Assembly (NCBI GenBank): GCA_018697195.1
Contig: CM031858.1
Span: 112,162,304 to 112,226,303 of the forward strand
DNA: 64,000 nucleotides
Origin: Certhia americana
Lineage: Eukaryota > Chordata > Aves > Passeriformes > Certhiidae
Direction of reading: 5' to 3'
Shown: positions 11,140 to 23,330 of the stretch, in pieces
Numbering within the stretch: position 1 is the stretch's first letter
Layout: each line of letters opens with the position of its first letter
Notes under the pieces: model-generated
Told to the model about the DNA's origin: nothing
Databases searched by the model: none
What the model saw: the letters and a program-made list of their open reading frames with translations, nothing else
Made by a program: the position numbers and the translations under genes

Positions 11140-14100
11140 TTGTAAGGTTCCTGTAAGAAAGTATAGTGATTATGTTGTTGGTTTGGTTCATGACCTGTAT
11201 TCAAGAGGAAAGAAGCTATGTTAGATTTAGTTATTACAAAGCATTTTTTAAAAAACTTTTTTGTTATGTTCTGTTAAAAAATATTTTTTTCAATAGACTG
11301 TGTATCACTTCTGTATTTAATTTATCAGGAATCATCTGGATCTTCTCTTTGAGACTGGTTGATAAACTGGGACTCAACTGCATATATAGAATTGCTTGTG
11401 GAAGGAAATGATGAATACTGCAAGTAGCACAGTGGTTTGGTTAAAATATATGAATAACGATTTAAAAGGTAAAGGGTCCATATCCTATCTCTCCTGGTGC
11501 AAGCATGAGTAGCAGTATCAAACTACAAAGTAAAGAGAAGATAAAAAATAGGAACAAGATTGCAGTGTAAATACACAAGGTTAGAATAGTGATTAGCACA
11601 GGAAATACAGGTGTGATTAGTAGTCAAACATGTGATATGGGAAAGACAAGGTGAACAAGGGCCAAATAGCCACACCATCTTTTTTTAATCCTATGATAGC
11701 TTAAAAATTGGATACTTTCTTATGCTAATTGAGACAAGTTCAAAATTCCAAGGATTTGTCTATTAAAAACTTAGTTTTTCAGACTGGATCAATCATATTG
11801 CTATCTATGAAATACTCCCAAATGTGTTGTCCAGTTTCTTGAAATGAAGATTCATTAATTCAAACACAGCTTAAGAGTCCTGGGTTTTACCTACTTTTTT
11901 CTGATTACCTTCTAAGACATTTGTTACCTGTTACTACTCTCTTCCTATTCCTAATATAGTGTCTACTTAAAAGAATGTCTAGTGGGGTTTCTTTCTCTTC
12001 TAAATTTAATTATCTACATAGATGCTCCAAGAGAAGTTCATGAACATGAGTCAGAAAATCAGTTTAGATGTTTATTGTGAGGTAAGATACAGCTCACCTA
12101 AAAGCACTAATTCTTCCCATTTACTGTAAAGATAGTCTAGAGGGCTAGACATTAAGGTTGATATTTTCTGGGTTTGATGCATAAGGAGAGATGAAAATTG
12201 CCATTTAACTCTAGAACAATATTTTGACATGGAGGCTTTTGCTCACATTCCAAGCTTGCTCTTGTGAAAAAACTTGGCCAATCGTGTTCTCTGTCTATAG
12301 CCTCTAAAACACAGGAATGCAGTCAACTACAGCTGTTTGACAGAAAGGCAAAAGGTTTGGGAATCATGAAAATTTGGTGAATATTGTCTGCTTAGTAATG
12401 GAGTTTCAGTTAGTGTCCCTCCTTCACGAAAATTTAAGAAAATGTGAGCCATTTAAAGTTTGGGGGGTGGCGTTTGAACAGTAACTAGATGTCAAAATTA
12501 GATTATTTATAAACATAGGCTAGCCATAACACATACAGTTGCATGCTGTTAGTGTGGTGGGAAAAAGGGAAGGAAAAGATTTTATGACAACTGAAACAGA
12601 AACAGTTTAGGGAATAAAATGTACACATTCTTAGGAAACTATCATCATTAATTCCACTACTCACAGAAAATTTATGCTATTCAAGAAGAGAAAGCCCTTA
12701 GTTTATGTAATTTAAGAAGTAAAATGCTTTTGCTGATATATGTTATTTTTATTGGATAATTACTAGGAACTCCATTGTCAGTAAAACCCTTTTGCTGACA
12801 GTGGGTTGACCTAGATGAGGATTTCTGTACTGGTATATGCATTTCTTGGGTAGGCTGGGGATGAAATACTGTTTTTTCAGATTTCAAATAATTAGTCTCC
12901 TTCTACATACCTTTAAATATCAAGTATTTGTCATGACTGCATGTTATTTTACTTCGATGTGTATTATATGTTTAATAGACATTGACAACAGTTTTAACTC
13001 TACAGTGCTTTTTCAGAAGAAAGTGAAAATGTTCAAAATACTAATTATGAATTTTTCATAAATTGAACATTTCAAGCTGGTGGTCTACCCATGTGTGCAA
13101 ACAGACATGTATGCATATATATATATGGACACACATACATGGAGATGCATGTATATAAATATATATGTGTGTGTTTATATATAAACATAGAAAAAGTGTG
13201 GGGTTTTTTTCTCTTGTCTGCTGTCTTGCCTCATGAGAGTAAATAAGGTCTCAATCCGTTTTTAGACATAGATTTTCTGGGAAAGTAGTACCCACCTGAA
13301 AGCACACTTGCTCCCTTGTGTCTTAACTGCACTCATTTAATTGTAAAAATGCCTCAGATAAGACCTCATTTAAACTCTAGACATTTTTAGCCTCTTTTAT
13401 TCATTCCTGATGTGAGATAAAAACAAATGTTTAACTACTTCGACTTTCCTTTGGCATGCTAATATTCAGTATTCAGGTTATTTCAAAGTCCTTGGCTCTC
13501 CCTGGAATGTTTGATAATTTTCTTCTTTCCCCACACACTTGTATCTAAATATGTCTTTTAAAAGGATTGTAATTATCTTTTGATCTTTTGATCTTTTCTT
13601 ATACCAAAGTTTTCTTTTTTTATAAAAAAGGCTGTCATACTACTCTCTTGATTTGCTTCAGTCCTTCTGGAATGCAATCCCTGATTTTTAGAAGATACTG
13701 CATCATACATAAAATGCCACCATGCAGAGCTTCCCTTCCCCTGTGGCTGTCAAGTCTCAGGTCAAATGGCCATCTGCCATTTGTGTGCTGTCGTTGAACT
13801 TCATTATTGTTGCTCAGTAAGACAAACGCTCTGCCTGACTGTTAACATGTTGTTAAACATGTTAAACAGAGTTCAGAGGGCTGCAGTGGGAAAATGTGCT
13901 GTACAAAATGGAATGTACAAATTATTACTTAGCTGTAGTACAGAAGTGTGCAATAAAATTCAGAACTGTGAATTTTACTCAGTTTCAGAAACTGTGATGT
14001 GTGTAGAGACAAAGTCATGTCTGACTACTTAGATAATAAGGACACACTGAAACAGTTATGTGGAAAAACTCTTTTGAGATTTCTTCTAAATTAATATGAT

Positions 14101-14734
14101 AACTGTAGTAGAAAAAAGTAAGTTAATATTCTTTCTGTGTACTTTAATCTCTTCTATCTCCTTTCCTGACCATTAAGTTATAGTAGGAAGTATTTTTCCT
14201 ATAAGGTGAATCAAATTTTTCTATAAAGGTGGATCAAATTTTTCATACGAATTCATCTTAAGACTTCAAAGTGAAAATGTGTTTGAGAAGACAATTACAT
14301 ATTTCTTCCTTAGTCAAGAACTAAATTTTGTATTTGTACTATATCAGACTGGAGAAATACACTAACTGGAATTCTGGATACTTGCAGTCCATTGTACAAG
14401 TACTCTAGGAGCAGAGTAGCATAAATTATTCTAAGCATATTATATTCTAAGCAATCTATACTAATGGATATAAAGATAATTTGAATTATCTATTATATTG
14501 TTCTTCCATATGTGTTGTATTTATTTTTACTGTTAGTCTTTTCTTTTAGTATCTGCCTTTAAATTATCTTCATGAATATCTGTTCACTGGTAGAAAGATG
14601 ATTTTCCTTTTGTTTTTATTTTTTATGCATCTGTTTATGTCAGTGATAGAATAAAGTCTAGAAATAATACGTTCTTGGTAAGTCCTTTTAAAGAACTCAG
14701 CACAGTGTCTTTCCTAAACAATCTTTTCCTGCTG
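11140..14734. other. AT-rich non-coding DNA with small tandem repeats
   Basis: No gene recognised. Visible structure: three TGATCTTTT-like units near 13573-13598; a TA/CA-rich stretch around 13110-13190; and a near-perfect 22-24 bp tandem duplication ending in 'tcaaatttttc' at 14199-14244. The open frames show no domain or composition that would argue for coding. Confidence 0.55.
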
Positions 14735-14968
14735 CAGGACACTGGAGATATTTGAAGGGATATCGAGGAAGACAGCATCACAGTCTCTAAGGCTGATCAA
14801 ACAGTGGAACAGGTTGGTCAAAGAAGCGGTGAAATCTTCATCCTTGAAGACATTAAAAATCTGACTGGGAATTCTGCAGCTGTGGGTGCTGTGGACTGTT
14901 TTGAGCAGTGGGTTGCAGTGGACAGTCTCCAGAGGTGCTCTCTAACTTCAAACATTCCGTGACTGTAG
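14735..14968 (+). mobile_element. CR1 LINE 3' fragment (second subtype)
   Basis: A degraded CR1 tail recognised from the successive blocks 'gaacaggttg', 'catccttgaagacatt', 'ctgactggg' and 'agtctccagaggtgctc'. This is the CR1 subtype whose end reads 'ctccagaggtcccttccaacc' rather than 'cttgaaggtctcttccaacc'. The terminal octamer is decayed to ATTCCGTGAC. Divergence is clearly higher than in the copies at 1-2256 and 10935-11139. Confidence 0.8.
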
Positions 14969-16484
14969 CTGTGGTGAGCCAAGAAAAAGGCAGTTTTGCC
15001 ATGTGCACAGTGCAGAGAGCTCTATTTTCATGCTGAGAAAAGTGCTATTATGATCCCACCCTCTAAACAGAAAGGAGGAGAGTCTCCCAGAACAGAAAAG
15101 AGAAGGGGGACGGAAAAACGGTGGAAAAACAGTGGCTGTGTTTCTGGAATGCCAAAGTAACAACTGAGTGTTCAAATCTCTGCTGTCTCCTTTCCACAGT
15201 TCTCTGTGGTTACAATATTTTTAAAAGCTGACCTTATGGATCAGCAAGAGATGATCTTTATCATGACCCTCACTTCCCTAATCTACTTACCCTTTTTCCT
15301 CTGAGAGCATTGAAAGGATAGCACATTATGTTCTATATTTCTCTGTCTGAAAAACTCCCTTTACTTAGAGAGGAGATGAAACATTTCTGCTTTCCTTTCA
15401 TCTTCTAGCACCAGTATCCCTTTCTGCTTTCATCCCTCAGTGTCTTTCTTCCTCTTATATGCTTGGAAGAAAACACCTACCTCATTCAGTTGTTATCTAA
15501 TCTAGGAGCCCTTCCCTACTTTCCCTACTTCCAACACCCACCCCTTTTTTTTTTCCCTTTATCTCATTAGGGAACTCAGTCTCCACAGACTTTTCCTATC
15601 CACTCTGAATGCTGCTGTTATCATTCTTGCCTAGTTGAGGGAAAAAAAACAATAACCAAACCAAAAAAACCACTATGCTATTCCTGCACTGGGAAATACT
15701 CCAAATTATGGATTTCCTTAGCAAAACTCTTGGAACTCTATTCCACCTCCTTACTTCCCACACTGAGCACACTCTGAAAATATTTATAAAATAAAAATTT
15801 TTGGAAGAAATAATCTCAACTTAGACACACTGATAAAAACATGTTTTACTCATGTAAGTAAACTATGTCATGTGTTTAAACTCTCTCAGTCACTGTCTTG
15901 GTACTGTTGCAGTTACTATTGATACTTTCCAACAAACCTTGTGCTCATTTTTCTGCAACTTTTTTTGTCTGAGACTCACTTTCTTCTAATCTTTCTGATG
16001 AAAGCAATATTCTTAACATTGCCTTAAATAGCAGTATGTGATTTTAAATTATTCTTATGGTAGGTGGTGTCATGCAGTTTTTAAAAGTCACTATATTTTA
16101 AGTGAAAATTTTAAATGGTCCCTGCACAGTGCAGTTCAGATATTTGGGTTACAATTTGTACAGGCATATTACTCAAAGAAAAAACACCCTGGTGTAGTTT
16201 CAGAGGTGAGCTGCAGAATCTTGTACTAAATCTCAAATAGTGTGTAATCATATGAGTGGTGCCCAATAGCCAGTTGGTCCTTGTACCCAAAATATACTTC
16301 TCCAAATCTGCTCAGCTGAACTTAATCCTGGAGGTTTGTCACCAACTCTGGTCTTTAGAAGCTGTCTCCTAAGAGTGCTGATTTCTAGCAGCAGGCAGCT
16401 GGGTTACACCAAGGTACTGAGCCAGTTCAGACCTACATTTTTGTCTCAAATCTTCTTGGTCTCTTCTCCCAAGCAACTAGCAAT
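14969..16484. other. AT-rich non-coding DNA
   Basis: No gene recognised. It includes C/T-rich stretches around 15240-15600, with a T12 run near 15545. Open frames on either strand are short and unremarkable. Confidence 0.55.
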
Positions 16485-16732
16485 AGCACAACGGGAAGCA
16501 GTTTCAAGTTGTGCCAGAGGAGGTTCAGGATGGATATTAGGAAATATTTCTTCACTGAATGCATGGTTAAACATTGCAAAAGGCTGCCCAGGGAAGTGGT
16601 CGAATCACTATCCCTGGATGTGTTCAAGAAATGAGTGGCATGTTTTTAGTGTCATCATGCAATGATGTCAACAGTTGGAGTTGATGATGTTGGAGGTCTT
16701 TTCTAATCTTAATTATTCTATGAGCCTATGAT
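16485..16732 (+). mobile_element. CR1 LINE 3' fragment
   Basis: Recognised by 'gaggttcaggatggatatta', 'ggctgcccagggaagtgg', 'tccctggatgtgttcaag' and the eroded tail 'attctatgagcctatgat'. It is 5'-truncated and non-coding. It lies about 175 bp from the first LTR and on the opposite strand. Confidence 0.88.
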
Positions 16733-16906
16733 TTATTTGAAGCTTGAGAGAAAATGAGCAAACTTGGCTCTATAGTTTTTTTTTACTACAGTTACCTAGG
16801 AAGGATGCATAGCTTTTGAATTCAAACAAGTTACACAAGTTAGATTGGAATATATAAATTGTGCATTGAGACAATGGATTTTCAAAGGTAACAGGAAATG
16901 GACTAT
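16733..16906. other. Short spacer between CR1 fragment and LTR
   Basis: AT-rich, no structure seen. Its last six bases (GACTAT, 16901-16906) form the left half of the probable target-site duplication of the adjacent LTR. Confidence 0.5.
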
Positions 16907-17107
16907 TGACACAGCCCACGGAAGCTTAGGCTAGCTCAGAGAACACCTGTGCTGCATCAGGGGCAGGGAACAACTGCAGTGTGGGGTTTGTGCCCACAGC
17001 TGAACCTTTAGAGCCACTTGCTCTACAGTGGAATGGCTCTCACTGCAGTCAGGGGCTGGGTAAAGGAGAAGGAGGAGGATCTTCAGCTCTGAGGTTCCAA
17101 CAGCAGG

Positions 17108-17113
17108 TTTATT
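17108..17113 (-). promoter_or_regulatory. LTR copy A polyadenylation signal
   Basis: AATAAA on the minus strand, about 59 bp downstream of the TATA box. Copy B has the same spacing. Confidence 0.75.
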
Positions 17114-17165
17114 CAGGCTGCAGTGGTCAGGAATCAAAGAACCCTGAGCACTGCTGTGCTCAGGA

Positions 17166-17172
17166 TTTTATA
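17166..17172 (-). promoter_or_regulatory. LTR copy A TATA box
   Basis: TATAAAA on the minus strand, followed by a GC-richer stretch and AATAAA. It is the former retroviral promoter; transcription would run leftwards toward 16907. Confidence 0.7.
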
Positions 17173-18823
17173 CAGCAACAGAGCAAGGGGTGGGTACCAA
17201 ACACAAGCCAGTGAGGGATCAGTAGGGGTACAGTGAAGGGGTCACAGCATTTCTCTGGGGCCAACTGGGGCAAGTGAAAGCAGAGGGCAGGACACATGGT
17301 CCAATGGAGCATCGAGGGTTAGGAAAAACACCCAGGAATGCCCAGGGGGAGGAACACTCAAAGGATTGGTTCAGGGTTGGAGTGACATGGAAGGTGCCAG
17401 AACAAGGGGCAGGGTAACAGGGATTGATAGGGAAGGGGCTGGAACAAGGGGTGGGGAAATGCCATACAAGGTAACTTAGGGGAGGATACAACTTCAGGAA
17501 AAAAACAACTTCGGGAGAATGTGGGAGAACATAAGAATAAACCATTGACATTAAAATTTTAACAATAAGCCAGTTAAATGAAACAAATATGGCCCACAAC
17601 AGACTGCAGTTCTCTAGAGATGCACCATCTCTCGGGTTGCACTTTTTTATTTTTTATTGGCACAAACGCAACTATTCCAGTTCTCAGTGGTTCACATTTT
17701 TTCACTCAGCATCATTCATTACAGTCAGCCTTAGCAAATCTGAAGTGTTTTTCACACTTGATTTTCTTCTAAGTGGTGGGAAACAGAATATTACTGTTCT
17801 TCTTCAATAATACTTAAAGGAATATGTCGATTTAATTAATCTTAGCATAGCTATATTTATTTTTTCTCTTTCTTTTTTCTTATTTCCACTACCCACCAAG
17901 TCTCAGTATCAAGCCTATTCTGTACTGATAGTTTTGAACAGTGGTTTTATCTGGGCAATGGGGAATCTAGCTGTTCTTGCCTAATAGCAGTTTAATTTTT
18001 GATAATTCAATTTTCAGTTTGTCCTGCTTTCTTACACACACTCTCTTCTTGGGGTGATAAATAAATTCCATGTTCTCTAGTGCTTATATAGTTGACTGGG
18101 CAGTAAATAATATTTTATCACTTTTTGACCTAAATATTTACTCCATAAATCTTTGTTCCACTAGAAAGAGGAGGAGACATATTTTAAATGAATGAAAAGC
18201 ATTATAATGATACTTCAGGAAAAACTGGGAAAAAAAATGGTGTTACAGCTGTGTCTTTCCAAGTAAGGAATCATATCCATAACACTGTACCTAGGAAATT
18301 GAGTTCTCAGGTTCTAATAGATTAAAAGTGATTGAAATCTAGTCCACTTATTAAACCAATTATGTTTCTAACAAATTTTGGGTTTGACTTTGAGAGTGTT
18401 GTGAGTTTTTAAGTTTCTGAATATTTTTAATTAATAAAATTAGGATTAGCAATTGAGAAGAGGCTGGTCCATTATTGTTGCACAAAGAAAAATGTCTTAG
18501 TTTTTCTCAGAATTTGTTTCTAATGCTTATTCTTTTCAAAAGATAGAATCAAATTTTTCCAGGATATGATTTAATAAAAACATACCATTTCACTTTTGTT
18601 TGTTGAGTAGCTGCAGGAGCATGTGGATTCTTTACAGTGAAAGGATGTCTGTGTGTTCAAGAGTAATCTACATAATTTTTTACAAAAGAGGAAGATTACA
18701 ATAAACTTCATGCAAGTTGCTAAAACAATCTCATCAGGAAGGATTTATATTGACATGGAACGAATGAAGAGGGAAATTACAGAAATGAAGATGCACATCT
18801 AACTATATTGCAGTTTGAAACAT

Positions 18824-18845
18824 TTCAATTTGCATGCAAATTGAA
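18824..18845. promoter_or_regulatory. 22-bp perfect palindrome with two overlapping POU octamers
   Basis: The segment is a perfect reverse-complement palindrome centred between 18834 and 18835. It contains ATTTGCAT (828-835 of this kilobase) and ATGCAAAT (834-841), which overlap by two bases to give ATTTGCATGCAAAT. ATGCAAAT is the classical octamer bound by POU/Oct factors, and palindromic arrangements of it are known as dimer sites. It could bind a POU homodimer, but no gene is in view, so the role is inferred. Confidence 0.5.
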
Positions 18846-20093
18846 TATTGAATAAAAAAAATAAGAAAATTAAAGCATAAGTACTTATATAAATTAAGAG
18901 AATGTGTAAAAAGCTGAAACACGTTTTGCATGTTTCGCTGCTATCCTCTTGGCATATATATTATGATTTTTACTACCACTCTTCAATTAATAAAAGGTAA
19001 AAGAGTTTAGATTTAATTCCAGTAGGACATATAATGCAGTACATCACAATTTTATTGCAAGGCAGTTATTAACATTAATCATTATGTATATATTCTCCTT
19101 GATTTATTAAGCAGAAAGATGAAAGGAAAAGAAAATAATTTGAGGAACAAGGTTAAATAAAATAAAATAAAATCTGGTTTTGGAAAAAAATTCAGCTGCA
19201 TAAATATTAATCACATTTAGTTTTAAACGTGTCTGCAAATTACAGTAGATAAATTACATTGCCACTGGAAATTACATAATGAGAGCTGTTATGCAAGGGA
19301 ATGCCTGTGTTACTGTATGAAAAATGATACTGCAGTCTGCCTGCTTTTATCTGTCTATCATTAAAATTTATGTCTATTGGCCAAGCCGTTCATAACAAAC
19401 TCTCTTATTTTTGGATTAACTACTAATTTGTTATAGCAAAATGAGTGCCCCTATGCACTCATTTAAGTCTATTGGAAATTTTTATTTACAAGTACTGAAA
19501 AATAATTGAACATAAAAATTATTAATCCCTTCCAGAGAAAGAAAATACTGTTTAACATTTCTTCACAAAGTTGTTTTTTTGTTTATATGTATGATAATCT
19601 TATGGATATCAAGAGGAAGCATGCATGTGAGCAAGACAAAAGCATGGCTAGTTGATTGGCCAGATTCCATCATGGGATTTTATTATAGAGAATTTTAGGT
19701 TCATTGGTAGTTAGCAAAGTACCCAAAAATAAAAATTAATTTACTGTGGATTAGCATTTGCAGCGACAATATGGTTATTTTAATATGATCATCATGTTTT
19801 ATACAAATGTCCAAACATCTAACTCTCATTTAGGTCTCCAGTCTTTTGTCTTCTGGCTTAATTAACTTTAGGCTGCTCTTTAGCTGTGTTACAACTGTAA
19901 TAAGAAGAAATGCATTTATGAGGTTAAGTGAAAGGAAGAAACAATTAAGAAAAAACCCCGTAACATTTATGAAGACAATAAGCCATTTCCAAATATGTAG
20001 TCAGCACTGATGTTGCAATAAAACACAGCAGAATTTCAAACAGGACTGGCTTGGTTTTGCTGTTGGATGTTTGAAGGTTACATTTCTTTTTGG

Positions 20094-20126
20094 TTTGAAG
20101 TTTGAAGGTTTGAAGGTTTGAAGGTT
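20094..20126 (+). repeat. TTTGAAGG short tandem repeat
   Basis: About four tandem units of TTTGAAG(G), with a related single unit at 20071-20077. It is a small minisatellite with no gene nearby. Confidence 0.75.
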
Positions 20127-21551
20127 GAACTGCATCTGCTGCCTCGAAGTTTGTTTAGTGCAGCATGTGTGGTGTGGATGCTTACCCAGAAGCCTCCACA
20201 GAAGTGCCTGAGTCTCATTTTTCAGAATCCTGGTGACTTTGGTCTATGAACTAGAAGGAGAATACTCTTGGAAAATGCTAGGAAGGTCAAGTTTCAAAGG
20301 CAAAAGAAAGAAAACCCTGAGGTTTCTGGTAGTGAATGCAAATTATAGAGCTGTCAAGCAGGATTCCAAGAAGAAATGGGCAAGGAGATCTGAAAAATTA
20401 ATTCAACTGAAAACTGAGTATGACATTATCACTTCAGTACTTCTATGGAGTTTCTTCATTTTGTGTTATATTTTTCCTTAGACATAACCAGAAAAAAGTG
20501 GGTGGGGTTTTTTTGTGTTTTGTTTTTTTTGTTTTTTTTTTTTTTTTAACATGCCATACCTGGCTATGCACTATAAAGTTCTCATTAAAAGCTTGCACTT
20601 TCAAAAGTAACTCTGACAAAAATGACCTATTTTTCAATGTAGCCAACAAAACTAGCTGTAACAATATTGGAATACAAATAAATAACATCTAAAAATATGC
20701 AATTGGAAAGGAAAAACTGTAAGCCAGACTTACGGATTGAATATCACTTTGGAGGTTTCAAGGGTTATCTAATTTTTAGACATAGGGAAATACATACTTT
20801 TCCATTTCATTAATACTTTCAAATACTCTTCAAACTGAACATTCACTAAATGTTCTTGTTTTTTACGTGTTAGTGCTTTAGTGATCACACTTGTATTTAA
20901 CTTTAAAGCAGTGACTACTTAGTAATTATTGTAATATGTTATTGTCAAAATGTATCATGTTCATGGAGCAAATATGTAAAATAGTTGTCATAACTATTCT
21001 TGTCTTAACTTAGTCTTATTTTCTGTGTTATTAAAGCAGACATTCCTGTTTAAAATTGTAACAGTACAAAATAAATGGATCCGTTCACTGTCACAGTAAG
21101 ATAATGAATGCATTTCATCTTTTGTTGAGGCCTGTATTTATATCATTTAACTGGCTTATTGTTAAAGTTTTAATGTCAATGGTTTATTCTTATGCTCCCC
21201 CATGTTCTCCCCAAGTTGTTTTTTTCCTGAAGTTGTATCCTCCCCTAAGTTACCTTGCATGACATTTCCCCACCCCTTGTTCCAGCCCCTTCCCTATCAA
21301 TCCCTGTTACCCTGCCCCTTGTTCTGGCACCTTCCATGTCACTCCAACCCTGAACCAATCCTTTGAGTGTTCCTCCCCCTGGGCATTCCTGGGTGTTTTT
21401 CCTAACCCTCGATGCCCCATTGGACCATGTGTCCTGCCCTCTGCTTTCACTTGCCCCAGTTGGCCCCAGAGAAATGCTGTGACCCCTTCACTCTGCCCCT
21501 GCTGATCCCTCACTGGATTGTGTTTGGTACCCACCCCTTGCTCTGTTGCTG

Positions 21552-21558
21552 TATAAAA
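21552..21558 (+). promoter_or_regulatory. LTR copy B TATA box
   Basis: TATAAAA about 430 bp into the LTR, followed 59 bp later by AATAAA. If still active it would drive transcription rightwards. Confidence 0.7.
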
Positions 21559-21610
21559 TCCTGAGCACAGCAGTGCTTGGGGCTTTTTGGTTCCTGACCA
21601 CTTCATCCTG

Positions 21611-21616
21611 AATAAA
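21611..21616 (+). promoter_or_regulatory. LTR copy B polyadenylation signal
   Basis: AATAAA in the expected position for the R region. Confidence 0.75.
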
Positions 21617-21821
21617 CCTGCTGTTGGAACCTCAGAGCTGAAGATCCTCCTCCTTCTCCTTTACCCAGCCCCTGACTGCAGTGAGAGCTTTCACTGTAGA
21701 GCAAGTGGCTCTAAAGGTTCAGCTGTGGGCACAAACCCCACCCTGCAGTTGTTCCCTGCCCCTGATGCAGCACAGGTGTTCTCTGAACTAGCACAGGCTT
21801 TGCTGCACTGTGTCAGTCTTT

Positions 21822-23327
21822 CTGTAGCATGCAAGTAATAAAGCATAGAACACACAGAGTGATCTTTGATATTGTCTAGCTATTTGTGTGGGTGGTATTG
21901 CTTTAAAACTAACATAACACCTTTCAACAAAATACATAGTAAATGCTCCCATCTCTTCTAGTTTGAATTGTATTTGAAGCCTGTCTAATAGGTAGATTTT
22001 ATGAGGATCTCATTGGACCTCAAAGTCCACTTCTTAGGACTAATAACAATAAGGGAAAACGGTAGATCTAAAGACAAGCCAATACTTAGTAGAATTTGTT
22101 CAGGGTTTTCTCCATCCAGATCTACCTATTTCTTAAGTTATTACCTCTCAGATCATTCTGTCTTGTCTTGGAAACATATATAGCAACATAGTGCAAGCAA
22201 TGGAAATTAAACATGCAAGTGGTCAAGTCCTCCTCCTGTTAGGGCAGATATTTTAATTTTTGATAAATAATAATAAAAAAGTGCCATATTCCTTTTTTTT
22301 CAACAAGAATTGTGTTGTTTTGTAATTTCTATGTATTTATAAAAATGAAACAAAAAAAATACCAAGGGCAGAATAGATTGCAAGCCTTTTAGGGAACATT
22401 CTTTATTTGTACCTTTATGCTTGACTATGCAACTAGAAAATCTAAATGCTATTTAAATATAAGAAGACTATAATCATAGTTTTTAATACTTTCTTTAGTA
22501 CCCAGATATTCTAAAATGTGTAATCTTGAACTTTTTTATGCTTTAAAGTAAGCAGCAAAATAAAACATATACAGGCATTCTTTACGTTAAACTTAAAACA
22601 AGCATTGGCTGCATAGGTCTGCGTATTTTTTCTATCTATGTATAAATAGAAAACATGTATAAATGCATGAAAGAATCATCATCAACTCGGAACAAAAAAA
22701 ATTATTAAGTTCTGTAGCGAAAAGTGTCATGAAGGAGTACATAATTCTTCTCTGGAACTTAATGTGAGTTCATCCATAGCAAGGTAGTACAGGAGTTATG
22801 GTTTCACCCCAGCCACCAGCTAAGGTGAGTAAGCCACTTACTCATTTCTGCCTGGTGGGATGGATTAGTGAAGGGAAAGAACAAAAAGTGAGAAAACTTG
22901 TGGGTTGACATAAGATTTAATGGAGAAAGCACTCACCACTTCCCATTGAAAGGCACATGTTCAGCCATTTCAGAATTGAGCATTTTGAAGATTATATTTT
23001 TGGGTGATAGCTGGACAAGAACAAATTCATAGGTGTAATTTTGATTAAGGATTTTATTTATATTACAGGAACCAAAAGTTATGTATAGTTTTATAAGGAA
23101 GCTTTAATTCTGGTGTGTGTGATGAGGTGTATATTTACCTTCAAAATGATGCAATTCTTGTTGATTCTTACTTATTTGATATTTATTTTCTTCTGGATCA
23201 TGCCTATTAAGAGGCATCAGCTCAGCATTTTGGGAGGAGGTTTAGCTGCGCATGAAATAAATATTGTAGTCTCTTTATTCTTATTAAGAAATGGCTAATA
23301 TCTATATATCTATATATATGGAGATAT

Positions 23328-23330
<3 letters not shown>
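21822..23330. other. AT-rich non-coding DNA
   Basis: No gene or repeat family recognised. An AAGGTGAGT splice-donor-like string lies near 22823 but has no credible acceptor or coding sequence upstream. Confidence 0.55.

Larger units (their letters stand above)
16907..17601 (-). mobile_element. Solo LTR of an endogenous retrovirus, copy A (antisense)
   Basis: A 695-bp long terminal repeat. On the minus strand it begins TGTTG at 17601 and ends ...TGTGTCA at 16907, so it has the canonical TG...CA ends. It contains a TATAAAA box (17166-17172) and an AATAAA polyadenylation signal (17108-17113) in the order expected for U3-R-U5. The flanks GACTAT and GACTGC agree at four of six positions, both differences being transitions, consistent with an aged 6-bp target-site duplication. 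Six-base duplications fit the betaretrovirus-like (ERVK) class. No gag, pol or env sequence adjoins it, so it is a solo LTR. Copy B, at 21123-21815, matches it over its full length in inverted orientation. Confidence 0.88.
17602..21122. other. Inter-LTR unique DNA with conserved-element character
   Basis: The 3.5 kb between the inverted LTRs contains no gene and no retroviral internal sequence. About 18.6-20.0 kb is dense in TAAT-type homeodomain core sites and POU octamers and has little repeat debris, as is typical of vertebrate conserved non-coding elements; this is an inference from style, not an alignment. It also holds AAATA repeats near 19155-19173, TTTGAAGG units at 20094-20126, and T-rich tracts at 20507-20549. 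Confidence 0.45.
21123..21815 (+). mobile_element. Solo LTR of an endogenous retrovirus, copy B (sense)
   Basis: A 693-bp LTR beginning TGTTG at 21123 and ending TGTGTCA at 21815. It contains a CCAAT motif near 21355, TATAAAA at 21552-21558 and AATAAA at 21611-21616. The flanks ATCTTT (21117-21122) and GTCTTT (21816-21821) match at five of six bases, giving a probable 6-bp target-site duplication as in ERVK-class insertions. It is about nine-tenths identical by eye to the reverse complement of copy A, most divergent in the last ~30 bp. No internal retroviral genes adjoin it. Open frames here on either strand are LTR shadows, not genes. Confidence 0.9.

Noticed and set aside
13841..13868. Paired AACATGTT words resembling a p53-type response element
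   Set aside because: Each half misses consensus positions at its ends; the match is no better than expected in AT-rich DNA.
17219..17599. 126-codon minus-strand ORF
   Set aside because: It lies inside LTR copy A, in the former U3 region, and shows no domain; LTR U3 sequence is sometimes open by chance.
21307..21606. 99-codon minus-strand ORF
   Set aside because: It lies wholly inside LTR copy B, antisense to it; a repeat shadow.
16907..21815. A single provirus bounded by two LTRs
   Set aside because: The LTRs are inverted relative to each other and the 3.5 kb between them has no gag, pol or env sequence. Each LTR has its own flank match.
22790..22830. AAGGTGAGT donor-like site
   Set aside because: No credible acceptor or coding frame precedes it.
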